Assembly: GCF_003315485.1 (NCBI RefSeq)
Contig: NZ_QNSE01000021.1
Location: 1-50,279 of the forward strand
Direction of reading: 5' to 3'
Source of the DNA: Marinomonas rhizomae
GTDB taxonomy: Bacteria; Pseudomonadota; Gammaproteobacteria; Pseudomonadales; Marinomonadaceae
DNA: 50,279 bases
A program made the position numbers and the translations under genes. A model generated the notes under the pieces. It was not told the origin of the DNA. It saw nothing but the letters and a program-made list of their open reading frames with translations, and did no database searches. This document shows, piece after piece, positions 25,366-33,425 of the stretch; positions within the stretch are counted from its first letter, which is position 1, and each line of letters starts with the position of its first letter.

Positions 25366-26586
25366 ATGCAGCCGCTTTCATTACCTCCAAGGTTATTAAT
25401 GGGCCCTGGCCCGATCAATTGTTACCCACGCGTGTTGTCGGCGATGTCGACTCAGTTAGTGGGTCAATATGATCCAACCATGACCAGCTACATGAACGAA
25501 GTTATGGAGCTATATCGTCGCGTTTTTAATACTAAGAACCAACAAACCTTTTTGATCGATGGCACCTCGCGTGCCGGTATTGAAGCGGCTTTGGTGTCTT
25601 GTTTGGAACCAGGCGATAAAGTGCTGATTCCTATCTTTGGACGCTTTGGTCACTTGTTAGCCGAAATTGCCGAACGTGCCGATGCCGAAGTTCACACCAT
25701 CGAAGTACCTTGGGGCGAAGTCTTTGATCCGCAGCAAATTGAAGACGCGATCAAAAAAGTACAGCCAAAACTATTGGCGATTGTGCAGGGCGATACGTCG
25801 ACCACCATGTTCCAGCCATTAGAAGAGTTGGGTGATATTTGTCGTGCTCATGATGTGTTGTTTTACACCGATGCCACGGCATCTATTGGCGGCAACCCGT
25901 TGGACGTTGACGCATGGAAAATCGACGCGGTCTCTGTTGGTTTGCAAAAGTGTCTTGGTGGCCCATCGGGTAGCGCACCGATTACATTGAGTGAGCGTTT
26001 TGTCTCTTGTGTTCGTAAGCGCGCGCATGTTGAAGCAGGCATTCGTGATGCGCATCATCAAGGCTCATCTGGCATGCGCATTCGTTCAAACTACTTTGAT
26101 TTGCCAATGATCATGGATTATTGGGGCGATGAGCGTTTGAACCATCACACGGAAGCCGCGACCATGTTATTTGGTTCTCGTGAATGTGCGATTCAGTTAC
26201 TTAACGAAGGCCAAGGTGCGGTGATTCAGCGCCATCAGCTGGCAGGTGACGCCATGCTGCAAGGTGTTTTAGCTATGGGTTTGAAACCGTTTGGTAACTT
26301 AAAACATAAGATGACCAATGTCGTTGGTGTACATATTCCAGAGCACGTCGATGGTGAACAAATACGTCATGATTTGCTGAACATTTTTAATATCGAAATC
26401 GGCACCAGCTTTGGGCCATTAAAAGGAAAGGTTTGGCGTATTGGCACCATGGGTTACAACGCTCGCCAAGACGCTGTTTTGCATACTTTGCAGTCGCTAG
26501 AAACCGTACTTCGTCGCGCTGGTTTTGCGTTACCTGCTGGCGCTGCGGTAGATGCGGCCATGTCGGTTTACGCAGGAGAAAAATAA
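25366..26586 (+). CDS. PucG-type aminotransferase, likely (S)-ureidoglycine-glyoxylate aminotransferase
   Basis: This fold-type I PLP enzyme of the serine-glyoxylate aminotransferase class has LLMGPGPINCYPRVL near the start, DGTSRAGIEAAL (65-76) for cofactor binding, and the PLP lysine Lys195 in SVGLQKCLGGPSG. It has 406 residues. PucG transfers the amino group of (S)-ureidoglycine to glyoxylate, giving oxalurate and glycine. The stop overlaps the allantoate amidohydrolase start (TAATG), and that enzyme produces ureidoglycine, which supports this activity over alanine- or serine-glyoxylate transfer. Confidence 0.82.
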   Translation: MQPLSLPPRLLMGPGPINCYPRVLSAMSTQLVGQYDPTMTSYMNEVMELYRRVFNTKNQQTFLIDGTSRAGIEAALVSCLEPGDKVLIPIFGRFGHLLAEIAERADAEVHTIEVPWGEVFDPQQIEDAIKKVQPKLLAIVQGDTSTTMFQPLEELGDICRAHDVLFYTDATASIGGNPLDVDAWKIDAVSVGLQKCLGGPSGSAPITLSERFVSCVRKRAHVEAGIRDAHHQGSSGMRIRSNYFDLPMIMDYWGDERLNHHTEAATMLFGSRECAIQLLNEGQGAVIQRHQLAGDAMLQGVLAMGLKPFGNLKHKMTNVVGVHIPEHVDGEQIRHDLLNIFNIEIGTSFGPLKGKVWRIGTMGYNARQDAVLHTLQSLETVLRRAGFALPAGAAVDAAMSVYAGEK

Positions 26587-27812
26587 TGGCAGATTACGGC
26601 AAACTCGCTCAGTTGGTCATGGACCGCTGTGACGAACTTGGCAAAATCAGTCAAAGCGACGATTGCCTAGATCGTCGTTATCTCACCAAAGAACATAAAC
26701 AAGCCAATGGATTGGTGGGCGGCTGGATGCAAGAAGCGGGCATGCAAACCTGGCAAGATGAAGCAGGTAATCTATGGGGGCGCTGGCAAGCGGCTGATCC
26801 TGATGCGCCGCGATTTATCATGGGCAGTCATCTAGATACCGTCCCAAATGGTGGTCAATACGACGGCATGTTGGGGGTTATCACGCCTGTTACCTTGATC
26901 GCTGCAATGAAAGAGGCAGGCGTTCGTTTGCCGTTTCACCTGGATGTAGTGGGCTTCGGCGACGAAGAAGGCACGCGTTTTAGCTCTACCTTGCTTGGCA
27001 GTCGTGCTCTGACAGGCCAATGGCCTGCAAGCTGGGCCGAAGTGAAAGACAGTGATGGGATTAGCCTAGCGCAAGCGCTAAAAGACTTTGGCTCAGACTT
27101 CGCGAGCATTCCCAATGCGGCCATCGCAACGGAGAACTTGCTCGGTTATCTTGAGCTGCATATTGAGCAAGGACCAGTGCTAGAAGACTTGGATTTGCCC
27201 GTTGGTGTGGTAAGTGCCATCGCTGGGGCGAAACGCTTTGAATTTAATATCACCGGCATGGCCGGGCACGCGGGTACAGTGCCAATGAACCTCCGTCAAG
27301 ATGCCCTTTGTGCTAGCAGTGAGATGATTCTTGCGGTGGAACGAGTGGCGCAAAATCATGGCATAGTTGCCACCGTTGGACGTATTCAAAATCGCCCTAA
27401 TGGCGTGAATGTTATTTCTGGCAACACGGGATTTTCCCTTGATATTCGCAGTGAATTTGATGATAAGCGTGATGTCGCGCTCGACGAAATTTTGATGGAA
27501 TTAGACGCCATTGCTGCCCGTCGTAATGTGCGTATTGAGCGCAAAGCGACCCATGCCGCAGATGCGGTACATTGTGACGCGAAACTACAAGGCGTGTTAC
27601 GAGATGCGATTGAAGTACAAAATATTCCGGTTCACACCTTGTTCTCTGGAGCAGGACATGACGCCATGGCGATTGCGGATATTTGCCCTGTGGCTATGTT
27701 GTTTATGCGCTGTGACAAAGGCATTAGTCATCACCCAGCGGAAGCGATTGATACACCCGATGTAGCCGTGACCTTGGCGGTGTTGAATCACACATTGCAG
27801 AATTTGGTGTAA
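26586..27812 (+). CDS. Allantoate amidohydrolase (M20 family)
   Basis: This metal-dependent M20 hydrolase splits allantoate to (S)-ureidoglycine, CO2 and ammonia. RRYLTKEHKQAN (30-41) is the typical AAH opening, and ligands lie in GSHLDT (80-85), QYDGM (91-95), GDEEGTRF, LHIEQGP and SGAGHDA, with ISHHPAE near the C-terminus. A longer frame from 26433 would lie inside the aminotransferase gene; the ATG overlapping its stop gives the normal 408 residues. It differs from the M20 enzyme at 2231-3475 in these diagnostic blocks, so the two probably act on different ureides. Confidence 0.88.
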   Translation: MADYGKLAQLVMDRCDELGKISQSDDCLDRRYLTKEHKQANGLVGGWMQEAGMQTWQDEAGNLWGRWQAADPDAPRFIMGSHLDTVPNGGQYDGMLGVITPVTLIAAMKEAGVRLPFHLDVVGFGDEEGTRFSSTLLGSRALTGQWPASWAEVKDSDGISLAQALKDFGSDFASIPNAAIATENLLGYLELHIEQGPVLEDLDLPVGVVSAIAGAKRFEFNITGMAGHAGTVPMNLRQDALCASSEMILAVERVAQNHGIVATVGRIQNRPNGVNVISGNTGFSLDIRSEFDDKRDVALDEILMELDAIAARRNVRIERKATHAADAVHCDAKLQGVLRDAIEVQNIPVHTLFSGAGHDAMAIADICPVAMLFMRCDKGISHHPAEAIDTPDVAVTLAVLNHTLQNLV

Positions 27813-27840
27813 CGCCTCACTCCTGTTGTACTGAACTTAG

Positions 27841-28127
27841 TATCACGCTTCGCTCCCCGGTAGGACGTAAGGTGGCTCCCCAGTATAACGTTTCGCTCCC
27901 CGAGCAAGCTCGAAGAATCGCTTTCACGTTATGCTGGGGAGCTAGCCTTCTTCGGTTTAAAGCGTCCATGCGTTTAATTGGTGCTGACGTGTCGAGGAAC
28001 GAGACAATACGCAAGCCAATTGAATTGCATGGAAGCTTATGAGGACGGCAAACGAGCAGGCCCGTGGCGTTGTATTCGATGAAACGAATATGAACACGCA
28101 AGCCAATTGAATTGCATGGATGCTTAT
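27841..28127. repeat. Cluster of extragenic hairpin and direct repeats
   Basis: This 356-bp gap between the allantoate amidohydrolase and cupin genes holds no gene I can support. CTCCCCAGTATAACG (27876-27890) pairs with CGTTATGCTGGGGAG (27927-27941). A 32-bp direct repeat, beginning ACGCAAGCCAATTGAATTGC, occurs at 28009-28040 and 28096-28127 with one mismatch. An imperfect inverted copy (AGCGTCCATGCGTTTAATTG) lies at 27961-27980, so the segment can form a long stem. It looks like a dispersed repeat family rather than an operator. Confidence 0.7.
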
Positions 28128-28168
28128 TATTACAGTAAATAAAATTACGGAAAATAGAGGAATATTCG

Positions 28169-28537
28169 ATGCAATTTACGCGTATTTTTAACGATGATCA
28201 GGGTAAAAGTCACTTCGGTGATTTGAATGTTGATGTTCGTGATGGTGGCCCAATTGGCTTTTTGTCGGAGCGTTTTCCAGCAGGTGAGATGATCTTCCGT
28301 GAAACCCCAAGTGACTATGATTTCAAATGGCATCCAGCGCCACAGCGTCAGTTGTTGTTTATCATCAAAGGCCGCTGCGAGTTTACAGTGTCATCCGGTG
28401 AAACTCGCCAGTTTGGTGCAGGGGATGTGGTCTTGTTAGAAGACACCGAAGGCGAAGGTCATTGCAGCAAAGCCTTGTTCAACGAAATTCGCCACTCGAT
28501 TTTTGTCACCGTGCCGGATGATTTAGTGTTTGGTTAA
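28169..28537 (+). CDS. Small single-domain cupin protein
   Basis: This 122-residue protein has one cupin barrel: WHPAPQRQLLFIIKGRCEF (about 52-70) is the first cupin motif and FGAGDVVLLEDTEGEGH (about 82-98) the second, with histidines that could bind a metal. It is far shorter than the two-cupin ureidoglycine aminohydrolase, so I do not assign that role. It ends the ureide operon, followed by a clear terminator. It may be an accessory enzyme or a binding protein. Confidence 0.78.
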   Translation: MQFTRIFNDDQGKSHFGDLNVDVRDGGPIGFLSERFPAGEMIFRETPSDYDFKWHPAPQRQLLFIIKGRCEFTVSSGETRQFGAGDVVLLEDTEGEGHCSKALFNEIRHSIFVTVPDDLVFG

Positions 28538-28564
28538 TGTCTACTTTTGTACTGCAAAAACCTT

Positions 28565-28595
28565 AAAAGCCTGAGTCGATGACTTAGGCTTTTTT
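28565..28595 (+). terminator. Rho-independent terminator after the cupin gene
   Basis: AAAAGCCTGAGTC and GACTTAGGCTTTTT form a strong stem around the 3-base loop GAT, with a run of T at the end. It closes the ureide operon that begins at the amidase gene. Confidence 0.85.
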
Positions 28596-28642
28596 ATTGA
28601 CTTTCGTTAAGCCTTTTATAGCCTACTTAATGTTTATGAGGA

Positions 28643-28657
28643 TGATAATTGTTATTA
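28643..28657 (+). promoter_or_regulatory. Fur-like box before the iron transporter genes
   Basis: TGATAATTGTTATTA matches the 7-1-7 Fur consensus TGATAATNATTATCA at all but two fixed positions. It lies 42 bp upstream of the FecB-like gene, as expected for iron repression. Confidence 0.6.
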
Positions 28658-28698
28658 TAGTAATCTTTTTATAAGAACAATGAAGGAAGTTCCCCAGT

Positions 28699-29658
28699 AT
28701 GCTGGTAAACCAAGTAAGAAAATGGCTGTTTTGGCTGACAGCGTGTTTGCTGATGTTAGTGTCAGTCAATCAGGTGATGGCTTCGGATAGTAAAAATGAT
28801 GCCTATAAAGAGGTTGTCCATGCTATGGGGCGCTCTGAAGTTCCCCAAAAAGTCTTACGTGTGGTGACCTTGTTTCAAGGAGCGACGGATTCTGCAGTGG
28901 CATTAGGTGTGACACCTGTTGGTGTTGTGGATTCTTGGGCGCAGCAGCCAACCTATGAATATTTGCGGGGTGCTTTGCAAGGTGTTGCTCATGTGGGGTT
29001 AGAGACTCAACCAAACCTAGAAGCCATTGTTGCGCTGAAACCAGATTTGATTATTGGTACCAAGTCGCGTCATGAAAAGATCTATCGTCAACTGTCGCAG
29101 ATCGCACCCACTGTCATGGCAGAAAATGTTTACGACTTTAAAACTACGTTGGATTTAACCGCTGAAGCTCTGAATAAACAAGAGAAAGGTAAGCTGATTT
29201 GGGGTGAGTTTCAGCAGCGTATTACTCATTTCCATAATGAAGTTAAAAAGCGTGAGGTAAATTGGCCATTAACGGCGGCGATTCTCAATATTCGTGCTGA
29301 TCATTTACGTCTGTATTTGAATCAAAGCTATCCTGGCGTGGTGCTAAAAGAGATAGGTTTTAAATTCCCGTTGCCAAATAAAACTGGTTGGGGGGTGAAG
29401 CTAAAAACTAAAGAAGCTTTGCCAAGTGTGAATGCTGATGTGTTTTTTATTATTTTGCATTCCAATGATTCGGCCGTTAGGCAAAATTACGATGCATGGC
29501 GTGCACATCCGTTATGGAAAATGCTAACGGCGCCTAAAAATAAGCAAGTATATGAAGTAGATAATGTGGCTTGGTTGTTGTCTGGCGGGATTCTAGGCGC
29601 TGAGAAAATACTAGACCAGCTGTACCAAATCTATCAATTACCTCAGGTCAATCATTAG
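28699..29658 (+). CDS. Ferric-siderophore/ferric-citrate ABC transporter, binding protein (FecB-like)
   Basis: This periplasmic protein of the iron-chelate binding family has a signal peptide over about residues 1-29 (WLTACLLMLVSVNQVMA) and a mature part of about 290 residues. RVVTLFQGATDSAVALGVTP and LEAIVALKPDLIIGTKSR are the usual FecB/FhuD/BtuF blocks. It delivers the ferric chelate to the permease encoded 7 bp downstream. The chelate is not determined; the Fec-type regulators nearby make citrate a candidate. A Fur-like box lies upstream. Confidence 0.87.
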   Translation: MLVNQVRKWLFWLTACLLMLVSVNQVMASDSKNDAYKEVVHAMGRSEVPQKVLRVVTLFQGATDSAVALGVTPVGVVDSWAQQPTYEYLRGALQGVAHVGLETQPNLEAIVALKPDLIIGTKSRHEKIYRQLSQIAPTVMAENVYDFKTTLDLTAEALNKQEKGKLIWGEFQQRITHFHNEVKKREVNWPLTAAILNIRADHLRLYLNQSYPGVVLKEIGFKFPLPNKTGWGVKLKTKEALPSVNADVFFIILHSNDSAVRQNYDAWRAHPLWKMLTAPKNKQVYEVDNVAWLLSGGILGAEKILDQLYQIYQLPQVNH

Positions 29659-29665
29659 AGCATTT

Positions 29666-30676
29666 ATGCACTTACATAGCAGCCACACTGTTAAATGGAG
29701 CCTTCTTGCTCTGTCTATTTTATGTCTTATGCTCTCCTTATTGGGGAGTATTGCTTATGGTCAATATGTCATTTCAAGCAAATCAATTTGGACGGCATTT
29801 TGGGCGTTTGATCCTCAATCTATAGATCACGTTATTATTCGCACCACACGTTTATCTCGTGCTCTTGTTGCTTGTTTGGTTGGTTCTGCGTTAGCTGTTT
29901 CTGGCGTACTGATGCAAGCATTAACGCGTAATCCGCTGGCTTCACCGTCTATTTTTGGTGTTAACTCGGGCGCTGTGTTTGCCATTGTTTTATTTTCTAC
30001 TTTCTTTTCCGTTACTTCCTTGAATACTTTTCTTTGGTTGGCGTTTGTTGGCGCTGCTGTTGCTGGAGCCTTGGTGTATGGCCTGGGGAGTTTAGGAAAA
30101 GATGGTTTATCTCCAGTGCGTATTGTCTTGTCTGGCGCGGCGATTTCAGCGCTGTTTATGGCGTTTACCCAAGGCATATTGGTGATAGGGCAAGAAGGAT
30201 TAGACAGTGTATTGTTTTGGGTCGCGGGCTCCGTATCGGGTCGAGATTTGTCTATGGTGATGCCATTAGTGCCCGCTTTTGTTGTCGGTATTGTATTGGC
30301 GATGTTGGCGGCACCACAGATCAATATTCTGTTGTCCGGTGACGATATTGCTAAAGGACTGGGCCAGAACACTGTGCTGATTAAGGTGGTGTTGAGTTTG
30401 CTGATTATTGGTCTGGCGGGTGGTTCGGTCGCGCTTGGTGGCAGCATTGGATTTATTGGTTTGATGGTGCCGCATATGGTGCGTTCCTTGGTAGGTTATG
30501 ACCATAAGTGGCTGGTTCCGTTAAGTGCTTTATGGGGCGCAATTTTATTGTTGTGTGCGGATGTGATTAGCCGTTTTGTCATTATGCCAGAAGAGGTGCC
30601 GATTGGTGTGACAACGGCGCTTTTGGGTGCACCTTTCTTTATCTATTTGGCGCGAAAAGGAGGTAAGCGTGAGTAA
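29666..30676 (+). CDS. Ferric-chelate ABC transporter permease (FecC-like)
   Basis: This 336-residue FecCD/BtuC-family permease has about ten helices. SGVLMQALTRNPLASPSIFGVNSGA (about 79-103) and GGSIGFIGLMVPHMVRSLVG are family signatures, the latter the ATPase-contacting region. It pairs with the second permease encoded immediately downstream, which overlaps by 8 bp. Confidence 0.9.
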   Translation: MHLHSSHTVKWSLLALSILCLMLSLLGSIAYGQYVISSKSIWTAFWAFDPQSIDHVIIRTTRLSRALVACLVGSALAVSGVLMQALTRNPLASPSIFGVNSGAVFAIVLFSTFFSVTSLNTFLWLAFVGAAVAGALVYGLGSLGKDGLSPVRIVLSGAAISALFMAFTQGILVIGQEGLDSVLFWVAGSVSGRDLSMVMPLVPAFVVGIVLAMLAAPQINILLSGDDIAKGLGQNTVLIKVVLSLLIIGLAGGSVALGGSIGFIGLMVPHMVRSLVGYDHKWLVPLSALWGAILLLCADVISRFVIMPEEVPIGVTTALLGAPFFIYLARKGGKRE

Positions 30677-31700
30677 ATTCTTTAGTGTTCGCCATCGTTT
30701 TTTTTCTTTTTCGACGCCTGTTTTTTCCGTATGGGCGATGCTCGCTCTCTTTGCTGTTTTTCTAACGATTACTTTGCTTTCTCTGTGTTTAGGTGAAGAG
30801 CTCATCGTTTTGCCTGACGTTTTTCTGGCGCTACTTGGTCATGGTGATCAAGGCACACAGTTTGTGGTAGAAACGTTGCGTTTGCCAAGGGTGTTGCTGG
30901 CGGCCATGGTGGGGGCTGCATTGGCTTCGTCTGGCTTGGTATTGCAATCAATGATACGCAACCCGCTGGCGTCACCGGACATTATTGGTATCACTGGTGG
31001 CGCTTCTGCGGCTGCGGTGTGTTTTATGTCTTTCTTTGCGACGGCAATGGGGGTTATCTGGCTGCCAGTTTTCGCCATTGCGGGCGCTTTGTTGGCGGCT
31101 TTATTGATTTACGCGCTGGCTTGGAACAGTGGCGTGACGCCGATGCGACTGGTATTAGTCGGTATTGGTATTTCCTCGGCAATGGGCGCAGTGACGACCT
31201 TTGTTATTGCCGCAAGCCCGCTCTCTACCAGTATTACGGCGTATATTTGGCTAACGGGCAGTGTGTATGGAGCTAGCTGGGTTGAGGTGAAAGCTTTGCT
31301 GCCTTGGTTGCTGGTTTCGTGGCCGTTGGCGTTTTATCTAGCGCGCAGAGTGAATACCCAGGAATTAGGCGATCAACTGGCGACAGGGCTGGGGATTCCG
31401 GTACAGCGCCTGCGTTTGGCGTTGTTGTTTTTGAGTGTGATTATGGCCGCCCCTGCGATTGCTTATGCTGGTGCGGTGGGTTTTGTTGGTTTGATCGCGC
31501 CACATATTGCCAGGCGTCTTGTTGCACGCAGCTTTGCGCTTTTATTGCCAACCTCTGCATTAGTCGGGGCGTGTTTGGTTATGTTGGCTGATTTATGTGG
31601 TCGTTTGTTGTTCCAGCCTTTGGATATTCCTGCAGGAGTATTTGTGTCGGCGATTGGTGCACCATTTTTCATTTACTTACTCTATCGACAGCGTTTCTAA
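30669..31700 (+). CDS. Ferric-chelate ABC transporter permease (FecD-like)
   Basis: This second FecCD-family permease has 343 residues from the GTG at 30669, which follows AGGAGG; a longer frame from 30627 lies inside the previous gene. SGLVLQSMIRNPLASPDIIG and AGAVGFVGLIAPHIARRLV are the conserved blocks. It forms the heterodimeric channel with the FecC-like subunit. Confidence 0.9.
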   Translation: MSKFFSVRHRFFSFSTPVFSVWAMLALFAVFLTITLLSLCLGEELIVLPDVFLALLGHGDQGTQFVVETLRLPRVLLAAMVGAALASSGLVLQSMIRNPLASPDIIGITGGASAAAVCFMSFFATAMGVIWLPVFAIAGALLAALLIYALAWNSGVTPMRLVLVGIGISSAMGAVTTFVIAASPLSTSITAYIWLTGSVYGASWVEVKALLPWLLVSWPLAFYLARRVNTQELGDQLATGLGIPVQRLRLALLFLSVIMAAPAIAYAGAVGFVGLIAPHIARRLVARSFALLLPTSALVGACLVMLADLCGRLLFQPLDIPAGVFVSAIGAPFFIYLLYRQRF

Positions 31701-31730
31701 GTCGATTAGCTATATTGGGATTTTTTAACG

Positions 31731-32606
31731 ATGAGCTTGTCTGAAAATCATTTATTAGATCGTAATTTAGGCAATAGTCACTTAGGGAAAAACAACCCAT
31801 TAAAAAGTGTGGCGCTGTCTTTAGGTTATGAGAAAAAAACCATTATTAAGTCTTTGGATTTGGCCATTGAACCTAACCAAATTACAGTGTTGGTGGGCGG
31901 GAATGGCTGTGGTAAATCTACTTTGCTTAAGTCGTTTGCTCGTTTGTTGAAACCATCAACAGGGCAGATTCTATTGAATGGTGCGGACATTCATTCTCTG
32001 TCTGGAAAAGACGTGGCTCGGAAGTTAGCGATTCTTCCTCAAGGCCCAGTTGCGCCAGAAGGTTTAACGGTTGAGCAGCTGGTTCGCCAAGGTCGTTATC
32101 CTCATCAAAATTGGCTGCAAAGCTGGACGGAAGAGGACGAGCGTTTAGTACGTAAAGCCTTGCAAGACACCAACATGACTGAGTTTACTCATCGCTCTAT
32201 CGATGCGTTATCGGGTGGCCAGAGACAGCGAGCTTGGATTGCCATGGCACTGGCGCAGAATACCGATATTTTGCTATTAGATGAACCGACAACTTATTTG
32301 GATTTAACCCATCAAATAGAGATTCTAGACTTATTGTTTGAGCTTAATTTGACCCAGCAGACAACCATTTTAATGGTGTTGCATGATCTGAACCTTGCCG
32401 CGCGTTACGCTCATAAAATGATTGCGATTAAAGACGGTGCTGTGTTTTGTCAGGGCGCACCGGAAGCCATTTTAGATCATGATATGGTGAAGTCTGTGTT
32501 TGATATGGAATGCTATATTAGCGCCGATCCGCTATTTGGTACGCCGATGTGCATTCCTTATGGAAAAGGACGCAAGGTTAAGTCTCAGGCTGCTGAGCAT
32601 GTTTGA
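31731..32606 (+). CDS. Ferric-chelate ABC transporter ATPase (FecE-like)
   Basis: This 291-residue cytoplasmic ATPase has Walker A GGNGCGKST, signature LSGGQRQR, Walker B ILLLDEPTTYLD and switch histidine LHDLNLA, all intact. An N-terminal ~25-residue extension precedes the usual domain. The stop overlaps the start of the FhuF-like reductase gene. Confidence 0.91.
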   Translation: MSLSENHLLDRNLGNSHLGKNNPLKSVALSLGYEKKTIIKSLDLAIEPNQITVLVGGNGCGKSTLLKSFARLLKPSTGQILLNGADIHSLSGKDVARKLAILPQGPVAPEGLTVEQLVRQGRYPHQNWLQSWTEEDERLVRKALQDTNMTEFTHRSIDALSGGQRQRAWIAMALAQNTDILLLDEPTTYLDLTHQIEILDLLFELNLTQQTTILMVLHDLNLAARYAHKMIAIKDGAVFCQGAPEAILDHDMVKSVFDMECYISADPLFGTPMCIPYGKGRKVKSQAAEHV

Positions 32607-33387
32607 GCGAGATAGCAAACATGAGCTGCTTGCTAAAGAATGGGATGTATTAGCAGCATTTGGTTTGACATCTTATCGACAGGAAGAGCTTCTTGCTATT
32701 GATTCTAGTAAGTTGCTAGACGAGGTGGTGTGTTTAGAAACATTGCAAAGAATCATGCCGGAGCTTGGTGCGCCGAGTCTGAAAGTGACGGCGTCATTGG
32801 TGATAAAACGTGTTGCATTTCTTGCTTTGGCACCCGTTTTATATGCAATGTCGGGCTTTAATAAAGGCCTTGATGGCTCGCTGGAGAATAGTATTTTCGA
32901 ATATTCGTTAGAAAATAGAATATGGCAATCTAAGATGCCATTAAAAGACACGTCGGTGTCTATTTGGAAAGGATTGGATAAAGAGGGGCGAGATATTTGG
33001 CGAGATGAGATCTTGCATAAGGTATTTGCTGGGCATCTAACCTTACTAGTTGAACACTTCTATCGCTTGACTAAAGTATCGCGACGAATTCTCTGGGAAA
33101 ATGTTGCAGTGCGAGTGTTTAGTATCTATGAACAGCGTATTTTAGCCGCTGTTAGTGAGGAGAAGAGGGCGATCGCAGAAGCTGATTACGCTTATCTTCT
33201 GGATAAAAATACGACAAAACTATTTGGCTTAAATGAAAACCCATTGACGGGTTTTTATCGAAAAAAGCAGTTGACCGCGTTATCAGAAAAGCCGGTTCGT
33301 GTACGACGTACTTGTTGTTTTTACTACCAGGCCACTGATCCAGCTGTGTATTGTGGGACTTGCCCTGTGCCTTTAAAGAAGCGCTAA
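32599..33387 (+). CDS. FhuF-like ferric-siderophore reductase
   Basis: This 262-residue protein ends with RRTCCFYYQ then YCGTCP: two adjacent cysteines, ten residues and CxxC, the 2Fe-2S ligand pattern of FhuF (CC-x10-CxxC). FhuF reduces ferric siderophore in the cytoplasm to free the iron. The start at ATG 32599 overlaps the FecE-like stop; a longer frame lies inside that gene. It is the last gene of the plus-strand iron operon and ends in a hairpin. Confidence 0.85.
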   Translation: MFERDSKHELLAKEWDVLAAFGLTSYRQEELLAIDSSKLLDEVVCLETLQRIMPELGAPSLKVTASLVIKRVAFLALAPVLYAMSGFNKGLDGSLENSIFEYSLENRIWQSKMPLKDTSVSIWKGLDKEGRDIWRDEILHKVFAGHLTLLVEHFYRLTKVSRRILWENVAVRVFSIYEQRILAAVSEEKRAIAEADYAYLLDKNTTKLFGLNENPLTGFYRKKQLTALSEKPVRVRRTCCFYYQATDPAVYCGTCPVPLKKR

Positions 33388-33417
33388 CTCTCCTCTTGAA
33401 AATAAGAGGAGAGTTAG
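33384..33417. terminator. Hairpin between convergent iron genes
   Basis: CTAACTCTCCTCTT and AAGAGGAGAGTTAG pair perfectly over 14 bp around GAAAAT. It overlaps the reductase stop and faces the receptor gene end, so it probably blocks transcription both ways, though no long T-run is present. Confidence 0.65.
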
Positions 33418-33425
33418 CCGGATGA

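Noticed and set aside
26433..26585. Longer allantoate amidohydrolase starting inside the aminotransferase gene
   Set aside because: The extension overlaps coding sequence of the previous gene in another frame; the TAATG junction gives the family length.
28009..28127. CRISPR array from the 32-bp direct repeats
   Set aside because: Only two copies, a 55-bp spacer, no further repeats and no cas genes; an inverted copy also fits an extragenic repeat better.
28169..28537. Ureidoglycine aminohydrolase
   Set aside because: The cupin has one domain of 122 residues, while that enzyme has two cupin domains and about twice the length.
29827..30447. 206-residue reading frame opposite the FecC-like permease
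   Set aside because: It is antisense to a clear permease gene, with composition expected of a shadow frame and no ribosome site or family features.
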